DNA of 41,407 nucleotides from positions 1 through 41,407 of the forward strand of contig JAAYKJ010000034.1 in NCBI GenBank assembly GCA_012522505.1, in the 5' to 3' direction. Of this stretch, positions 1 to 9,058 are shown piece after piece. Source of the stretch: Clostridiaceae bacterium (GTDB lineage: Bacteria; Bacillota; Clostridia; DSM-8532). Under the pieces are notes generated by a model. That model did not search any database. It had not been told where the DNA came from and worked only from the letters and a program-made list of their open reading frames with translations. Each line of letters starts with the position of its first letter. Positions within the stretch are counted from its first letter, which is position 1. A program made the translations under genes and the position numbers.

Positions 1-3000
1 TCCGTGTCTTCCATTGTTTCTAGGTTACTGTCCTCATCCAGCGTATACACCAGTAACCCTTCGTCTCCACTAAAGGATAAGTGGGTGCTGACCACATAGG
101 GCATATCGCTGTCCAGTGCCTGCGCTGTGCTCCAGTCTTCGCCGTCCCAAACCGAATACCAGAGGCTGTCGCTGTTGGCCGTGGCCTTGTATTGATCCAT
201 ATCATCGCCCATTGTGAAGCTTAACCCTTCGGATTTTGTCCACACCAGCAGGGCTTTGTCGCCGCTCGCCGCAATGGCCGGTGAATGATCAAACAGGTCG
301 TCGTTGGTAAGGGTTATCACATCAGCAGTTTCACCCGGCTTTTGCACTTTTTCGGTCACACTGATTTCGGCATTGACAATGACATCACCCAGCTCCGCGT
401 TAGCAGCCATCTCCTGATTGATGTCCTGCCAGGCCATCAGCACACCGTCGCCTGCAGCTGCTACCGCAGGTGTAAAGTCGGCGGTTCCGTCATCATCCAT
501 CTTCTCGGGCTCTATCCACTGTCCGCCCTGGTAAACCGAATACTGTAAGCTGGTGCGGTTCACGGGGTTACGGGCGACATCATCATCGGTCCATATCAGC
601 CACGAGTTATTTTCATTCCTCGCAAGCAAAACATCGGCGTAGGGGTAAACATTTTCCTTGCGAACTTCTATGAAAGGATTTGCCTGGGCTGCAAGCATCA
701 TCGTCCTCGCCGACGCATCGGCCAGGATTGGAAGACCCGCACTGTTCAGCAGAGCATTTTGCCCTTCGTACCATTTTGACGGTGAATTGAGGTAATTCCT
801 TGGCAATTGAGTAAGTCCGGAATTGCCGGTATCCAGGGTAGCCCAGGCAGTATCATCGGCAAAGCCGTATACGGATTGAACCTTTTCTCTGCCGTTGTCC
901 CAATGGGTGCTCAAAGTCTCTTTAAACAGGGTTTTGGAATAGGTGGCAAAGGTACCGGTGATCTTGGCGGTAAGGCTGGGATCAACAGATACATATCCGG
1001 TTGGAATGTGAACCTCTGCCGGAATTCTGCCGTCGACGGTTCCTTCCACACTAACCCATTTCAGCCCCGCAAAGATGCGGCCCATGACATAGGGTTCAAA
1101 ATGCAGAATACCGCTATATTCCCTTTTGGCCCCCGGCCGTTTGTCGATATCCATATAGATGGAGGCATAGGCGCCGATGTACAGTGATCCTTTGACGCCG
1201 ACGTTGATTTTCGGAACCTCAAAGCCCTTTTCATATGTTTTTCTCAGATCACCCCAGAGCAGCAGGGTGCATCGATCCACTTCCCAGCTTTCTCCGCCGT
1301 TATAGAAGACTTTTAGATTACCCTTGAACCCCACATCGATCTGGTAGCCGACCACCACCATCTTGGGCTTTTTCTTGGTTTTCGTGTAGGACCCTTCCGC
1401 ATCGATTTGAAAATCGATGTACCATCTTCCTCCGCCGGTCTTTTTTATTTTCCCCACGAACATATTGTTGGAACCCGTCAAACCAAAGCTTTCAGCGTGG
1501 CTCAACAAAGGCATGTCACTGAGACTGCCGATTTTACCGCCCACGATGTTGGCGAAGTTCATGGGTGTTTTGACCAGATAATTGTCATTCACAAATTCAA
1601 ACTCCAGATCGGTACTCAGTACAGGTGGCGGAGTTGTCTCGATTTTGGCATCCACCCATTCTGATGTTCTGCCGCCATGGGTCACCATCCTGACCATCAG
1701 CTTTTCCTCGGGCAGGAGGGTACCGGGAACGAGATCAAACCAGGGATTCCAGGTTTTCTTCACAACCCCGGTTTTCGTGAGCATATACTCATAATAGCCC
1801 TCGTGCAGGAAATCCCAATCCCCGTCGATCTCGAACCGTATGGGGGGTGTTTCAACGCCTCTGAAGAAAACTGCCGGATAACGGGAATTTGAATCGGACA
1901 AACTGGACCTGATACCTTTGACGACAGGCACCTTGTCTTCGACTAAAAGGATATCAGGATGGTCCGTGCTGACATGGTAAATCGACTTTTTTTCAGAAGA
2001 GTACAAGGTGAATGCATTGTGCTGGAACAGTTTCACCTCATGCACCCCGATGGGGATGTCCTTAAGGACATAATAGTATTCACCCGGATACACTTCCTGA
2101 AGCTCTCCGAAAACCTGCTCGCCGTCCACCAGGAAGTAATAGCCGCCATAGGGAGACTCCACATACTCTCCGGTGTCCTTGTGCAGCAGCCGCAGGTATA
2201 GGGCCTGCTTGCTACGATCATCGGCAATGATGACGGGAACCCGGGTGGTCTTTACAGCTTCGCCGGAGCCATATTCAAAGACGAGTTCATAGGTGCCATA
2301 CAGATCGGGATCCTTATAGTTGAACTGAATCATTGCCAGACCTCTGTCGCTGAAAGTCCTGCCAAGCTCTGGATCGTAATAGCTGGAGTTGCCCTTCCCT
2401 GTAACGGCTGATCCGATGTACTTTACCTGTCTGCCGTTCTTATACAGATAAGCCCTGACAGTCTCATCAGTCATATAAGTATTGTTGTAAATCAGGTAGA
2501 CCTTATACCACTGGTAACCAGGGTTCCATTGGCCGTATGTATCTTCATGCCAGAATTCGATGGTGTAATTGGGAGATACATCTATCCTGACATTTGCTGA
2601 TTCAAAATCCTCAATCATTATTTCCTTTGCAAAGGAATATTCGAACCCATAAACATCGGTGATGGTCAGTGTTGCAGTATATTGTCCTTCACCGATGTAG
2701 GCATGACCACAGGATATCCCTGTACCGATCCTGGCATCTCCAAAGCTCCAGTCATAGGATTGCAGGCTGCGGCCATAGTATTTGAAGGCACGTTCCAGTT
2801 CTGCAGCGGAGAAGGTTACTTCCGCCCCGGTAATCCATGTCGCCGATGGATCTACTGTAAAGGTTTTTACCCCATAGGAAGTAATATCCACCGGGCGGGC
2901 AGTGGTGAAGGAAAACCGCAGCTGATCGCTGACATTTCCGTTCTCATCGCTGAAAGCCCCTGCCTTCACCGTAACCGTATAGGTTTCTGAAGCCCTTAAT

Positions 3001-6000
3001 ATTTCATTGGGTTCAAGGCTCACTGCACCGGAGCTGTATTCTGTGACGTAAGCGACGAAGTTTCCGCTGGAATCGATAATTTCCACGGCCACCTCGTCGT
3101 TGGGAAGAATGTTCTGTGAAAATTGCAGTTCGATGATGCTGTTAATGGGTACTGTGCGGTTCGTTCCCTTATTTCTTGGAGATACGCCTGTGAAGCTTAG
3201 TGCATTTGCCCCGGTGGTAAAGGAGATCACCTGATCCTGGAGCATGGTAAGACCGCCATTGTTTTGAACAGCATTATAGGGAACTGTCAGGATATACCCT
3301 GTATTCGGGCTCAATGGCACAAGAGGTTCTACCGACAGGATGTTTCCGCTGATTTGCAGAATGGCTCCTATATTCCGGCCTGTTTCGTCTGTCAGCCTTA
3401 TCTTGCCCTTGCCTGCCTTCACAGGTTCAGAGAAAGTCACCTGCAGATACTGGCTGATATCAATATCCTTCTGCCCGTCGGCAGGATAGATTCCCGTGAC
3501 CTCTGGCCTGCTGCTGCCGCCTTCTGTCAAAAACAGGATGGTTTTCGCAGGGCTGCGGTTTTGGAATCTGTCTCTGACGACACCCTCGGGTATGGTTAAT
3601 ACGTATGCGGTGCCCGGAAGCAGCGTTCCGGATTCAGGACGAATCGTCAGCGTATCTCCGCTTAACGCGGCGGAGACAGCAACCTTGTTTCCATCACGAA
3701 CCTGGAGGGAAATTGCGTCAAAGCTGCCGCCCTCGAGCAATTGATCCCTGTTAAAAACAGTGGAATTGGCAAAACGGATCACGATGGCGGAATCCACCGG
3801 GAATCCCCGCTCAAGGTCCTCCGGGCTGGATGAAACAATGGAAATGTGGTTTGCAGGCTTGCTTTCCACGGTGAAGGTAAGGGTAAAGTCATCCTGCATT
3901 TTGTTCTTCGACAGGTCGGTTATGACACCTTTCTTAATCTTCACAGTATATTCACCCGGAGCCATATCCTCTGAAAGGCTTATAATCAATTTGTTTTCGC
4001 TGATCCATCCGCTCATCTGCGGGATGGAGGGACCATCGAAGGTAATCCCAAAGCCATTTATCGGATACCGGTATGAGGGTAACAAGTTCGGTTGGGTTAT
4101 ATTTTCATTGAAGGTAAAGGTGATCTCACGGGTGTCCCATGAAACATCCGATTCACCGTTTCCGGGGCTTGTGGCATTAATAACGGGCGGTTTTGTATCG
4201 GGCAGCGCCAGAACAACAAAATCCAGCACGACGGTCTGGGATGCCCCGCCTTTTTGAAGGGTTGCCGTCAGAAGAACCTGCTGGTGCCCCACTTCGTTGG
4301 CAGACCGGGTGACACGCCCTGTATTGGAAATGACATCAGGCTTGTTGGAGGACCATGTAATGGTAGACCCTTCCGCCCCTGCGGTTGGCAGTACCAGATC
4401 GGTTGTTACTGAATATGGCGAATCGTTGATGCCAAGAATGGAATCAAGTAATACCGCCGCATCGGCTGCGACGGCCTCGGCTTCGGTTTGGGGCAGTCTC
4501 GGAACCGTCAAAACCAACACCTTTGTATCGAGTGTCGAATTGTACTGAATCGTCGCAGTAAGCCTGACGGTTTTGGTTCCCTTTGTATAGGACGGACGGG
4601 TAACCGTTCCATCAATGGCCACAACTGCTTCATCAGAGGATGCCCATTGGATGACAGTATTCATGGGGCCCGAATCCGGCAGGCTGAGAGGACCGACAAT
4701 AAAGTCCGCGCTGGTGTTTCCGTTTATTATTTGGCTTAAATCAAGCCAGGCCATATCCAGAGCTACCCGCTCCTCATCGGTGACCGGCAGTTTTTTCACG
4801 GTAACGGTGAAGGTCTTTTCCTCCTGGACATTGCCATAGCGGAGGACTGCGGTCAGCACCACTTCTTTGTCACCCTGTGTATAGGCAGGCCGCGTCACGG
4901 TACCGTCCCCTGCAACAAAGGCGGTGTCAGAGGATGTCCATGTGATTTCCGAGTCGTAGAGCCTTGTGGTGGAGAGCCTGAGATCCCTGGTTACATCTGA
5001 AAGGGATGTGTTATAATCGGCTCCCCCATTTAATATCCATTCTTCGGTCAAAGCGTCTTTGTCCTCTTGCACCCGGTCTTCATCCAATACCTTTACCCAT
5101 ACGGTAAAAGTGATTGAATCCTGGGCAGTGCCTTTTTTGATGACAGCCGTAAGGGTAACCTGCTGGTTCCCCTGGGCCGGGTGAGGGGTATGTACGGTGC
5201 CGTCGGTTTTCACAAAATTTGTGTCGGAGGAGGACCAGATGATGTCACATCCGTTCTGCCCTTTAGCAGGCATAAAGAGGTCTTTGGTTACGGCGACTGC
5301 CGAGCTGTTTTTATCCAGAAAACGCGCTTCGGTCAACCAGGCTTTATCATAAGCGACAGTATCGATGTCGGCAACCGACAGAGCGATCTTCAGAGAAGCA
5401 TACGCTCCCCCCTTTGCCAGAGCCTTTACGGTTGCTTCACCGCTTTGTGTAGCTGACAGGATTGTCGAAACCTTCCCGAAGGAATCGGTGACACCGGTGG
5501 TGGTACTCAATGAGCCGAAGCTGGTGGAAAAATCAACCTCCAGGCCTGGCACCAGATCGTCGCCGCCCTGAACAACTGCAGTAACCGTGCTTGAAGGCTG
5601 ACCTCCCGTCGGGTCGGCCGTCAGCGTGATATCCGATGCATCTAAAAAGATGTATGGGGCAAAATCAACCGGAACCGGATCGTCCTTGTAATACCAGCCC
5701 CAAATTCTTGATTTATCCTGGTCATCGGAATTACTGGCGTTGCTGATATCGGAAGAGCCTGTAAAGCCGACGTAGACCTGGCGAAGCTCCTCCATGCTGA
5801 GACTGTCGTCTCCGTTCCTCAGGATTTCTTCCAGATCAAAATCGTTCAGGCTGATGTCCGCTTGCTTTGGTCTGTCTGCACTTTCGCTTGTGCGTACCTC
5901 AAGCCTTTTTGCAGTACCGTCATATTCCACCCAGACGTTATAGACAGCGCGGGGGTCGGTAATCAAGCCCTCTTCTCTGCCATTCTCATACGTTGCGTCT

Positions 6001-7568
6001 TCATCTTCGTTATATATAACCTTGATTGCTCTGCCGACAGAGAAGCTCGGTGCCTGACCGCCGCCTTGACCCCCTCCTGATACATATTCGCTGTCAATAG
6101 CGATGGTCAGGTTTGGCATGATGTCCGCAAGCTTTGAAGCCTCTTTGTTGGTTCGCTGCAGCGTAAAGGTGAACCGGCTTTTCCCGTTCGAATATTCTTT
6201 AGGATCGATGGCAATGGTGAAGGCTGTGCTGAAGGACAGATCCTCGCCGAGGTTCAGCCTGTTTTTTGTAAATGCGCTGCTTTGCGTCTCAGAAGCATTC
6301 CCGGTAAGCTGCAGCGCTTTGATGTTGTTGTCGTACCGATCCTTCGCATCAATGATGGAGGAGGCACCGTTCAACTGAAGCCTGTCGGCTCCTGATGTGA
6401 AGTCATCATATTTCAGTCCCAAAGGAAAGACTTCCTTTGGAGTAACGATAAAGCTAAAGGTTTTCATCGCCTCAGCATGACCATAGGACAGGTTTGCCGT
6501 AAGGGTTACCAGTACGCTTTCCTGACCTGGTTCGGGACGGTTCACCTTTCCGGACGGCGCCACCACATCAGTGCGTGTACTGCTCCACACTATCGCGATC
6601 CGATGTGTACGATCATCCGGCCTTTCAACTCTCACAAGCTCTTCAGCGGGCAGATTCAGATCCAGTTTCACGTCGTCCGCCTGGTTTCCATCGAGCACAT
6701 ATTCCGGTGTCAGCCTGGCTTTCACGATCCCTACAAGCTCCTCATCATTTGGCTCCATCGCGATGATTGTAAAATAAAATTCCTTTTTCAAGGTTGCCAG
6801 GCCTTTGGTAAAGGTTGCGGTAACAACAACCTCCCTGTCCGGAGAACCAAACGGGGGCCGGATAACAGTACCGTCAGGCTTTACGACCGATTCATCGGAG
6901 GAATGCCATGTGATGGTGCTGCCATTATCTCCGATGGCTGGAAATTCCAAGTCCCTGTAGACGTTGAAAGCATAATCTCCTTTGGTGACATCGGTATCTA
7001 CCAGATCATTATAATCGGCTTCCACATCCAGCTCGTCCGCTGTCGGATCTAATGCTGTCACTGTGATGATAAAAGCTTTTTCGGAACTTGCGCTGCCTTT
7101 CGTAAGCTGTGCCGTCAGGATAGCAGTACCCTCCCAGTTATACTTTTTACCCAGATAGGATGGCCGGGTTACTTCTCCATCATCGGAAACAACAGCCTCA
7201 TCATCGGATTCCCATTGAATTGCGCTCCCATACGGACCGGTTTCTGGCAGGCTAAGGTCTGTTATGATGTTGCTGATATAGATATCACTTCCGAATATAT
7301 CTTCACTTATGTCATCGTTATCACCCTTAAACCTTTCAGCGGTCAGCCACGCTAAGTCCATCTCAACGCACTGCTCATCAGAGTATACGGCTTCAGCGAC
7401 GGAAATGTTCCCCATGCTGAAGGCAGGACCGGTATCCGAAAGCCCGGTTAAGGCTTCTTCGGAGGACGCATCAGGTCTGATCCAAGTGGTAGGTTTGGGT
7501 ATGTACAGATTCGAGAAAAAAATGCAGACAAGGATGAAAGAACTGAGAAATTTTACAAGCCTTTTCAT
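1..7568 (-). CDS. Giant secreted multidomain surface protein, C-terminus beyond window
   Basis: The frame is open from ATG 7568 to the left edge, giving 2522 residues of an incomplete protein. The start has a strong Shine-Dalgarno (GGGGAGG, 7574-7580) and a hydrophobic signal peptide. Visible domains: three atrophied bacterial Ig-like repeats (about residues 50-376; signature I.W.S.D..VV...G.V.RP, then LTA), an L-type-lectin-like segment (about 378-640; VWVEYDGTAK, YVGFTGSSD), a Big_1/invasin-like domain (about 650-735), four more atrophied Ig repeats (about 735-1125), three SbsA/Big_5-type Ig domains (about 1127-1555), a PKD-like domain (YDWSFGDARIG, about 1560-1655), then beta-rich sequence. 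Its last part has repeats such as LWYSVWDGEDW that suggest a beta-propeller. The domains are binding or stalk modules, so adhesion, polysaccharide binding or S-layer function is inferred. No SLH module is visible; one may lie in the missing C-terminus. No catalytic motif was recognised. Confidence 0.85.
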   Translation of the reverse strand, partial: MKRLVKFLSSFILVCIFFSNLYIPKPTTWIRPDASSEEALTGLSDTGPAFSMGNISVAEAVYSDEQCVEMDLAWLTAERFKGDNDDISEDIFGSDIYISNIITDLSLPETGPYGSAIQWESDDEAVVSDDGEVTRPSYLGKKYNWEGTAILTAQLTKGSASSEKAFIITVTALDPTADELDVEADYNDLVDTDVTKGDYAFNVYRDLEFPAIGDNGSTITWHSSDESVVKPDGTVIRPPFGSPDREVVVTATFTKGLATLKKEFYFTIIAMEPNDEELVGIVKARLTPEYVLDGNQADDVKLDLNLPAEELVRVERPDDRTHRIAIVWSSTRTDVVAPSGKVNRPEPGQESVLVTLTANLSYGHAEAMKTFSFIVTPKEVFPLGLKYDDFTSGADRLQLNGASSIIDAKDRYDNNIKALQLTGNASETQSSAFTKNRLNLGEDLSFSTAFTIAIDPKEYSNGKSRFTFTLQRTNKEASKLADIMPNLTIAIDSEYVSGGGQGGGQAPSFSVGRAIKVIYNEDEDATYENGREEGLITDPRAVYNVWVEYDGTAKRLEVRTSESADRPKQADISLNDFDLEEILRNGDDSLSMEELRQVYVGFTGSSDISNASNSDDQDKSRIWGWYYKDDPVPVDFAPYIFLDASDITLTADPTGGQPSSTVTAVVQGGDDLVPGLEVDFSTSFGSLSTTTGVTDSFGKVSTILSATQSGEATVKALAKGGAYASLKIALSVADIDTVAYDKAWLTEARFLDKNSSAVAVTKDLFMPAKGQNGCDIIWSSSDTNFVKTDGTVHTPHPAQGNQQVTLTAVIKKGTAQDSITFTVWVKVLDEDRVQEDKDALTEEWILNGGADYNTSLSDVTRDLRLSTTRLYDSEITWTSSDTAFVAGDGTVTRPAYTQGDKEVVLTAVLRYGNVQEEKTFTVTVKKLPVTDEERVALDMAWLDLSQIINGNTSADFIVGPLSLPDSGPMNTVIQWASSDEAVVAIDGTVTRPSYTKGTKTVRLTATIQYNSTLDTKVLVLTVPRLPQTEAEAVAADAAVLLDSILGINDSPYSVTTDLVLPTAGAEGSTITWSSNKPDVISNTGRVTRSANEVGHQQVLLTATLQKGGASQTVVLDFVVLALPDTKPPVINATSPGNGESDVSWDTREITFTFNENITQPNLLPSYRYPINGFGITFDGPSIPQMSGWISENKLIISLSEDMAPGEYTVKIKKGVITDLSKNKMQDDFTLTFTVESKPANHISIVSSSPEDLERGFPVDSAIVIRFANSTVFNRDQLLEGGSFDAISLQVRDGNKVAVSAALSGDTLTIRPESGTLLPGTAYVLTIPEGVVRDRFQNRSPAKTILFLTEGGSSRPEVTGIYPADGQKDIDISQYLQVTFSEPVKAGKGKIRLTDETGRNIGAILQISGNILSVEPLVPLSPNTGYILTVPYNAVQNNGGLTMLQDQVISFTTGANALSFTGVSPRNKGTNRTVPINSIIELQFSQNILPNDEVAVEIIDSSGNFVAYVTEYSSGAVSLEPNEILRASETYTVTVKAGAFSDENGNVSDQLRFSFTTARPVDITSYGVKTFTVDPSATWITGAEVTFSAAELERAFKYYGRSLQSYDWSFGDARIGTGISCGHAYIGEGQYTATLTITDVYGFEYSFAKEIMIEDFESANVRIDVSPNYTIEFWHEDTYGQWNPGYQWYKVYLIYNNTYMTDETVRAYLYKNGRQVKYIGSAVTGKGNSSYYDPELGRTFSDRGLAMIQFNYKDPDLYGTYELVFEYGSGEAVKTTRVPVIIADDRSKQALYLRLLHKDTGEYVESPYGGYYFLVDGEQVFGELQEVYPGEYYYVLKDIPIGVHEVKLFQHNAFTLYSSEKKSIYHVSTDHPDILLVEDKVPVVKGIRSSLSDSNSRYPAVFFRGVETPPIRFEIDGDWDFLHEGYYEYMLTKTGVVKKTWNPWFDLVPGTLLPEEKLMVRMVTHGGRTSEWVDAKIETTPPPVLSTDLEFEFVNDNYLVKTPMNFANIVGGKIGSLSDMPLLSHAESFGLTGSNNMFVGKIKKTGGGRWYIDFQIDAEGSYTKTKKKPKMVVVGYQIDVGFKGNLKVFYNGGESWEVDRCTLLLWGDLRKTYEKGFEVPKINVGVKGSLYIGAYASIYMDIDKRPGAKREYSGILHFEPYVMGRIFAGLKWVSVEGTVDGRIPAEVHIPTGYVSVDPSLTAKITGTFATYSKTLFKETLSTHWDNGREKVQSVYGFADDTAWATLDTGNSGLTQLPRNYLNSPSKWYEGQNALLNSAGLPILADASARTMMLAAQANPFIEVRKENVYPYADVLLARNENNSWLIWTDDDVARNPVNRTSLQYSVYQGGQWIEPEKMDDDGTADFTPAVAAAGDGVLMAWQDINQEMAANAELGDVIVNAEISVTEKVQKPGETADVITLTNDDLFDHSPAIAASGDKALLVWTKSEGLSFTMGDDMDQYKATANSDSLWYSVWDGEDWSTAQALDSDMPYVVSTHLSFSGDEGLLVYTLDEDSNLETMEDT

Positions 7569-8039
7569 AACAACCTCCCCGGGAGCAAGCATGCCATACA
7601 TGCACTTGCAAGCTAGCATTCAAACACATCGAAAATTGGCTTTTTTATCTGCGCTTCAACGCAGTCCTTCTCATGAAAGCTGCCGCATGCTCCAGGCCTG
7701 TAGCTGCTTCGTATTGTTCTTACAATGTTAACAGAAACCAAATATTCAGCTAAACCCCCTATGAATCACTTCATAAGGAATAACAGAGAGTAAAAAAAGG
7801 CATTCAACGAAAGAAGATATACTGAAGTCTAACCCACGCAAATGCCTTTTCCATAACCCAAAAAATAGTAAATCACATAAAAAATTATACTGCCTGTAGG
7901 CGGTTTTTGTCAATAGATTTGTTTTCTTGTCACATTGCCTTTATGAACAGTTGTTGCAGTTCATAGCTTTTTGCGACGTCTCCCATGGTACCAGCGGTAT
8001 CACGGTTGGAAAGCGCATGTTTTTCTCTCACGATTCACT
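7569..8039. other. Intergenic region, leader of giant gene
   Basis: There is no convincing gene here. Next to the ribosome binding site of the giant minus-strand gene is a small hairpin (arms 7585-7593 and 7599-7609, one 2-nt bulge), which would form in that mRNA's leader. Farther out lies a perfect 10-bp inverted repeat (7795-7850). The short plus-strand frame that starts near 7927 runs into the repeat array at 8093 and has no ribosome binding site, so I do not call it. No clear -35/-10 pair could be assigned. Confidence 0.5.
7795..7850. repeat. Perfect 10-bp inverted repeat
   Basis: AAAAGGCATT (7795-7804) is mirrored by AATGCCTTTT (7841-7850) across a 36-nt loop. On either strand the outer arm ends in a T-run, so it could act as a weak bidirectional terminator between lemA and the giant gene, or be the ends of a tiny inserted element. 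The long loop makes a simple intrinsic terminator doubtful. Confidence 0.4.
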
Positions 8040-8663
8040 TCAAAGGTTCATTCTCCGGGGTTCGGACACAGCACGAGACTGTGTCAAGAACTCCGTCCCC
8101 TTGACACCCGTCCCCTTGACACCGTCCCCTTGACACTTTGACACACTATTTAAATAATCCCTTTTCTGTAAGCCCAATATTCCAGCAATCATGGAAGCAG
8201 GGAAAACTCTGGTTTCCCGGTTCAGTTTGGTCACATTGTTGTTGTATATCAAACAGCAGTTACGCACCATGTTTTCATAGATCTGCACCGCATTCATGGT
8301 TTTGATATACATTGGGCTTGCTTTTATTTCAGGATATTGTTCGGTGACCATGGCAATCATGGCCAATGCTTCAGTAATAATCTCTTCCTGACCCAAAATA
8401 TCATCTGATGTGGATTTAGCTGTAATCACGCTTCTTTTAGAATGAATTGTATCAATCAGCACTTCACATTCGTGCCTGGCGTACTCCTGAGTTAAATTCA
8501 ACAGAGCGGTTAATGCATCAAAACGGTTGGAAAGCTGCACTCCAATCTGGATCAATGCGTTGTTTACATTTTCATCCATACTCACCAGTCTGCGCTGAGC
8601 AGAGATCGCCCACAGAGCAACGATTATAATAATCACAAAGATTACAATTAAGGTTGGCATCAT
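8040..8663 (-). CDS. lemA: LemA family protein with repeat-derived C-terminal tail
   Basis: The protein has 207 residues from ATG 8663, which follows GAGGAG with good spacing; a second ATG follows directly. It has one N-terminal membrane segment (residues about 2-20) and then a mostly helical domain. Family marks are VDENVNNALIQI-like helix 1 (here MDENVNNALIQIG), NRFDALTALL, a YNNNVTKLNRETRVFP segment and an AGILGLQKRDYL end. LemA proteins are membrane-anchored, extracellularly oriented helical proteins of uncertain function. The normal C-terminus appears lost: after RDYL the frame runs into three tandem GTGTCAAGGGGACGG units (8093-8136) and reads VKGTGVKGTEFL plus unrelated sequence, so the last 30 or so residues are not native. 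The gene is second in a two-gene unit, 13 bases after a 45-residue secreted-peptide gene. Confidence 0.85.
   Translation of the reverse strand: MMPTLIVIFVIIIIVALWAISAQRRLVSMDENVNNALIQIGVQLSNRFDALTALLNLTQEYARHECEVLIDTIHSKRSVITAKSTSDDILGQEEIITEALAMIAMVTEQYPEIKASPMYIKTMNAVQIYENMVRNCCLIYNNNVTKLNRETRVFPASMIAGILGLQKRDYLNSVSKCQGDGVKGTGVKGTEFLTQSRAVSEPRRMNL
8093..8136. repeat. Three tandem CCGTCCCCTTGACAC units
   Basis: Units lie at 8093-8107, 8108-8122 and about 8123-8136 (period 15, 15, 14). The flanking GTGTCAAGAA at 8081 and TTTGACACAC at 8137 give inverted GTGTCA/TGACAC ends. Related GGGGACGG cores occur at 9084-9111 and 20655-20675, with weaker traces near 27950, 29410-29480 and 33295. This array overlaps the 3' end of lemA and supplies its odd C-terminal residues. 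It looks like a dispersed REP-like family; the mobilising enzyme is not in this window. Confidence 0.75.
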
Positions 8664-8676
8664 ATATTTCTCCTCA

Positions 8677-8814
8677 TTATGGACAGACAAACAGTCCTCC
8701 GCCGCCAAGATACACAAGCTCCTTCTCCGATGTATTTTCAGCAAATGCTGAAGCGGGTAGCAGACTTATCAACAGAATTGCTACTAAAAGTTGTAGAATT
8801 ATTTTATTATTCAT
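8677..8814 (-). CDS. Small secreted peptide (45 aa) upstream of lemA
   Basis: ATG 8814 follows a strong GAGGGGAG at correct spacing. The product starts MNNKIILQLLVAILLISLLP, has a typical Sec signal peptide with a likely cut after PASAFA (about residue 25), and leaves a mature peptide of about 20 residues that begins ENTSEKELVYLGGGG and ends in VCP. It stops at TAA 8679-8677, and the lemA ribosome binding site begins right after the stop, so the two genes are probably co-transcribed. No family was recognised. It could be a genuine small exported peptide or the stump of a longer exported protein truncated just after the signal peptide. The good translation signals and operon position favour expression. 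Confidence 0.55.
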   Translation of the reverse strand: MNNKIILQLLVAILLISLLPASAFAENTSEKELVYLGGGGLFVCP

Positions 8815-8851
8815 AATATACTCCCCTCGCAAAATAGTATTTCCGGAGCTT

Positions 8852-8897
8852 CTGCTTTACCAAGGTTTTGCAGATCCAGGCATTCTCTTTGCCGGAT
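8852..8897 (-). promoter_or_regulatory. Structured leader (two adjacent hairpins) before small-peptide/lemA unit
   Basis: Read on the minus strand, the leader first forms ATCCGGCA paired with TGCC-T-GGAT (8890-8897 with 8874-8882; 7-nt loop, one bulged base) and then CTGC paired with GCAG (8870-8873 with 8852-8855) enclosing a short ACC/GGT step. The second hairpin ends about 38 bases before the start codon of the small peptide. No known riboswitch class was recognised; a regulatory leader is only inferred. Confidence 0.3.
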
Positions 8898-9058
8898 ACC
8901 TGTCATCCCTTCAACGTTCCCGCGTATAGAACCCTGCTTCATACCATTAAGTTAACAGATAAGCTTCTCCAAAAAACATCTCTCGCATGAAACATGCTTT
9001 TTTCGACATGAAATACTCTTCTTTACTGAAAAACCGCCACAGCGCTTTCTGCGAGCGG

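Noticed and set aside
285-7052. Numerous plus-strand frames opposite the left-edge giant gene
   Set aside because: Antisense shadows; the minus frame is open throughout and encodes recognisable repeats.
8815-8935. A known riboswitch (cyclic-di-GMP or similar) in the lemA-unit leader
   Set aside because: Hairpins exist but the conserved motifs of the classes I know are missing.
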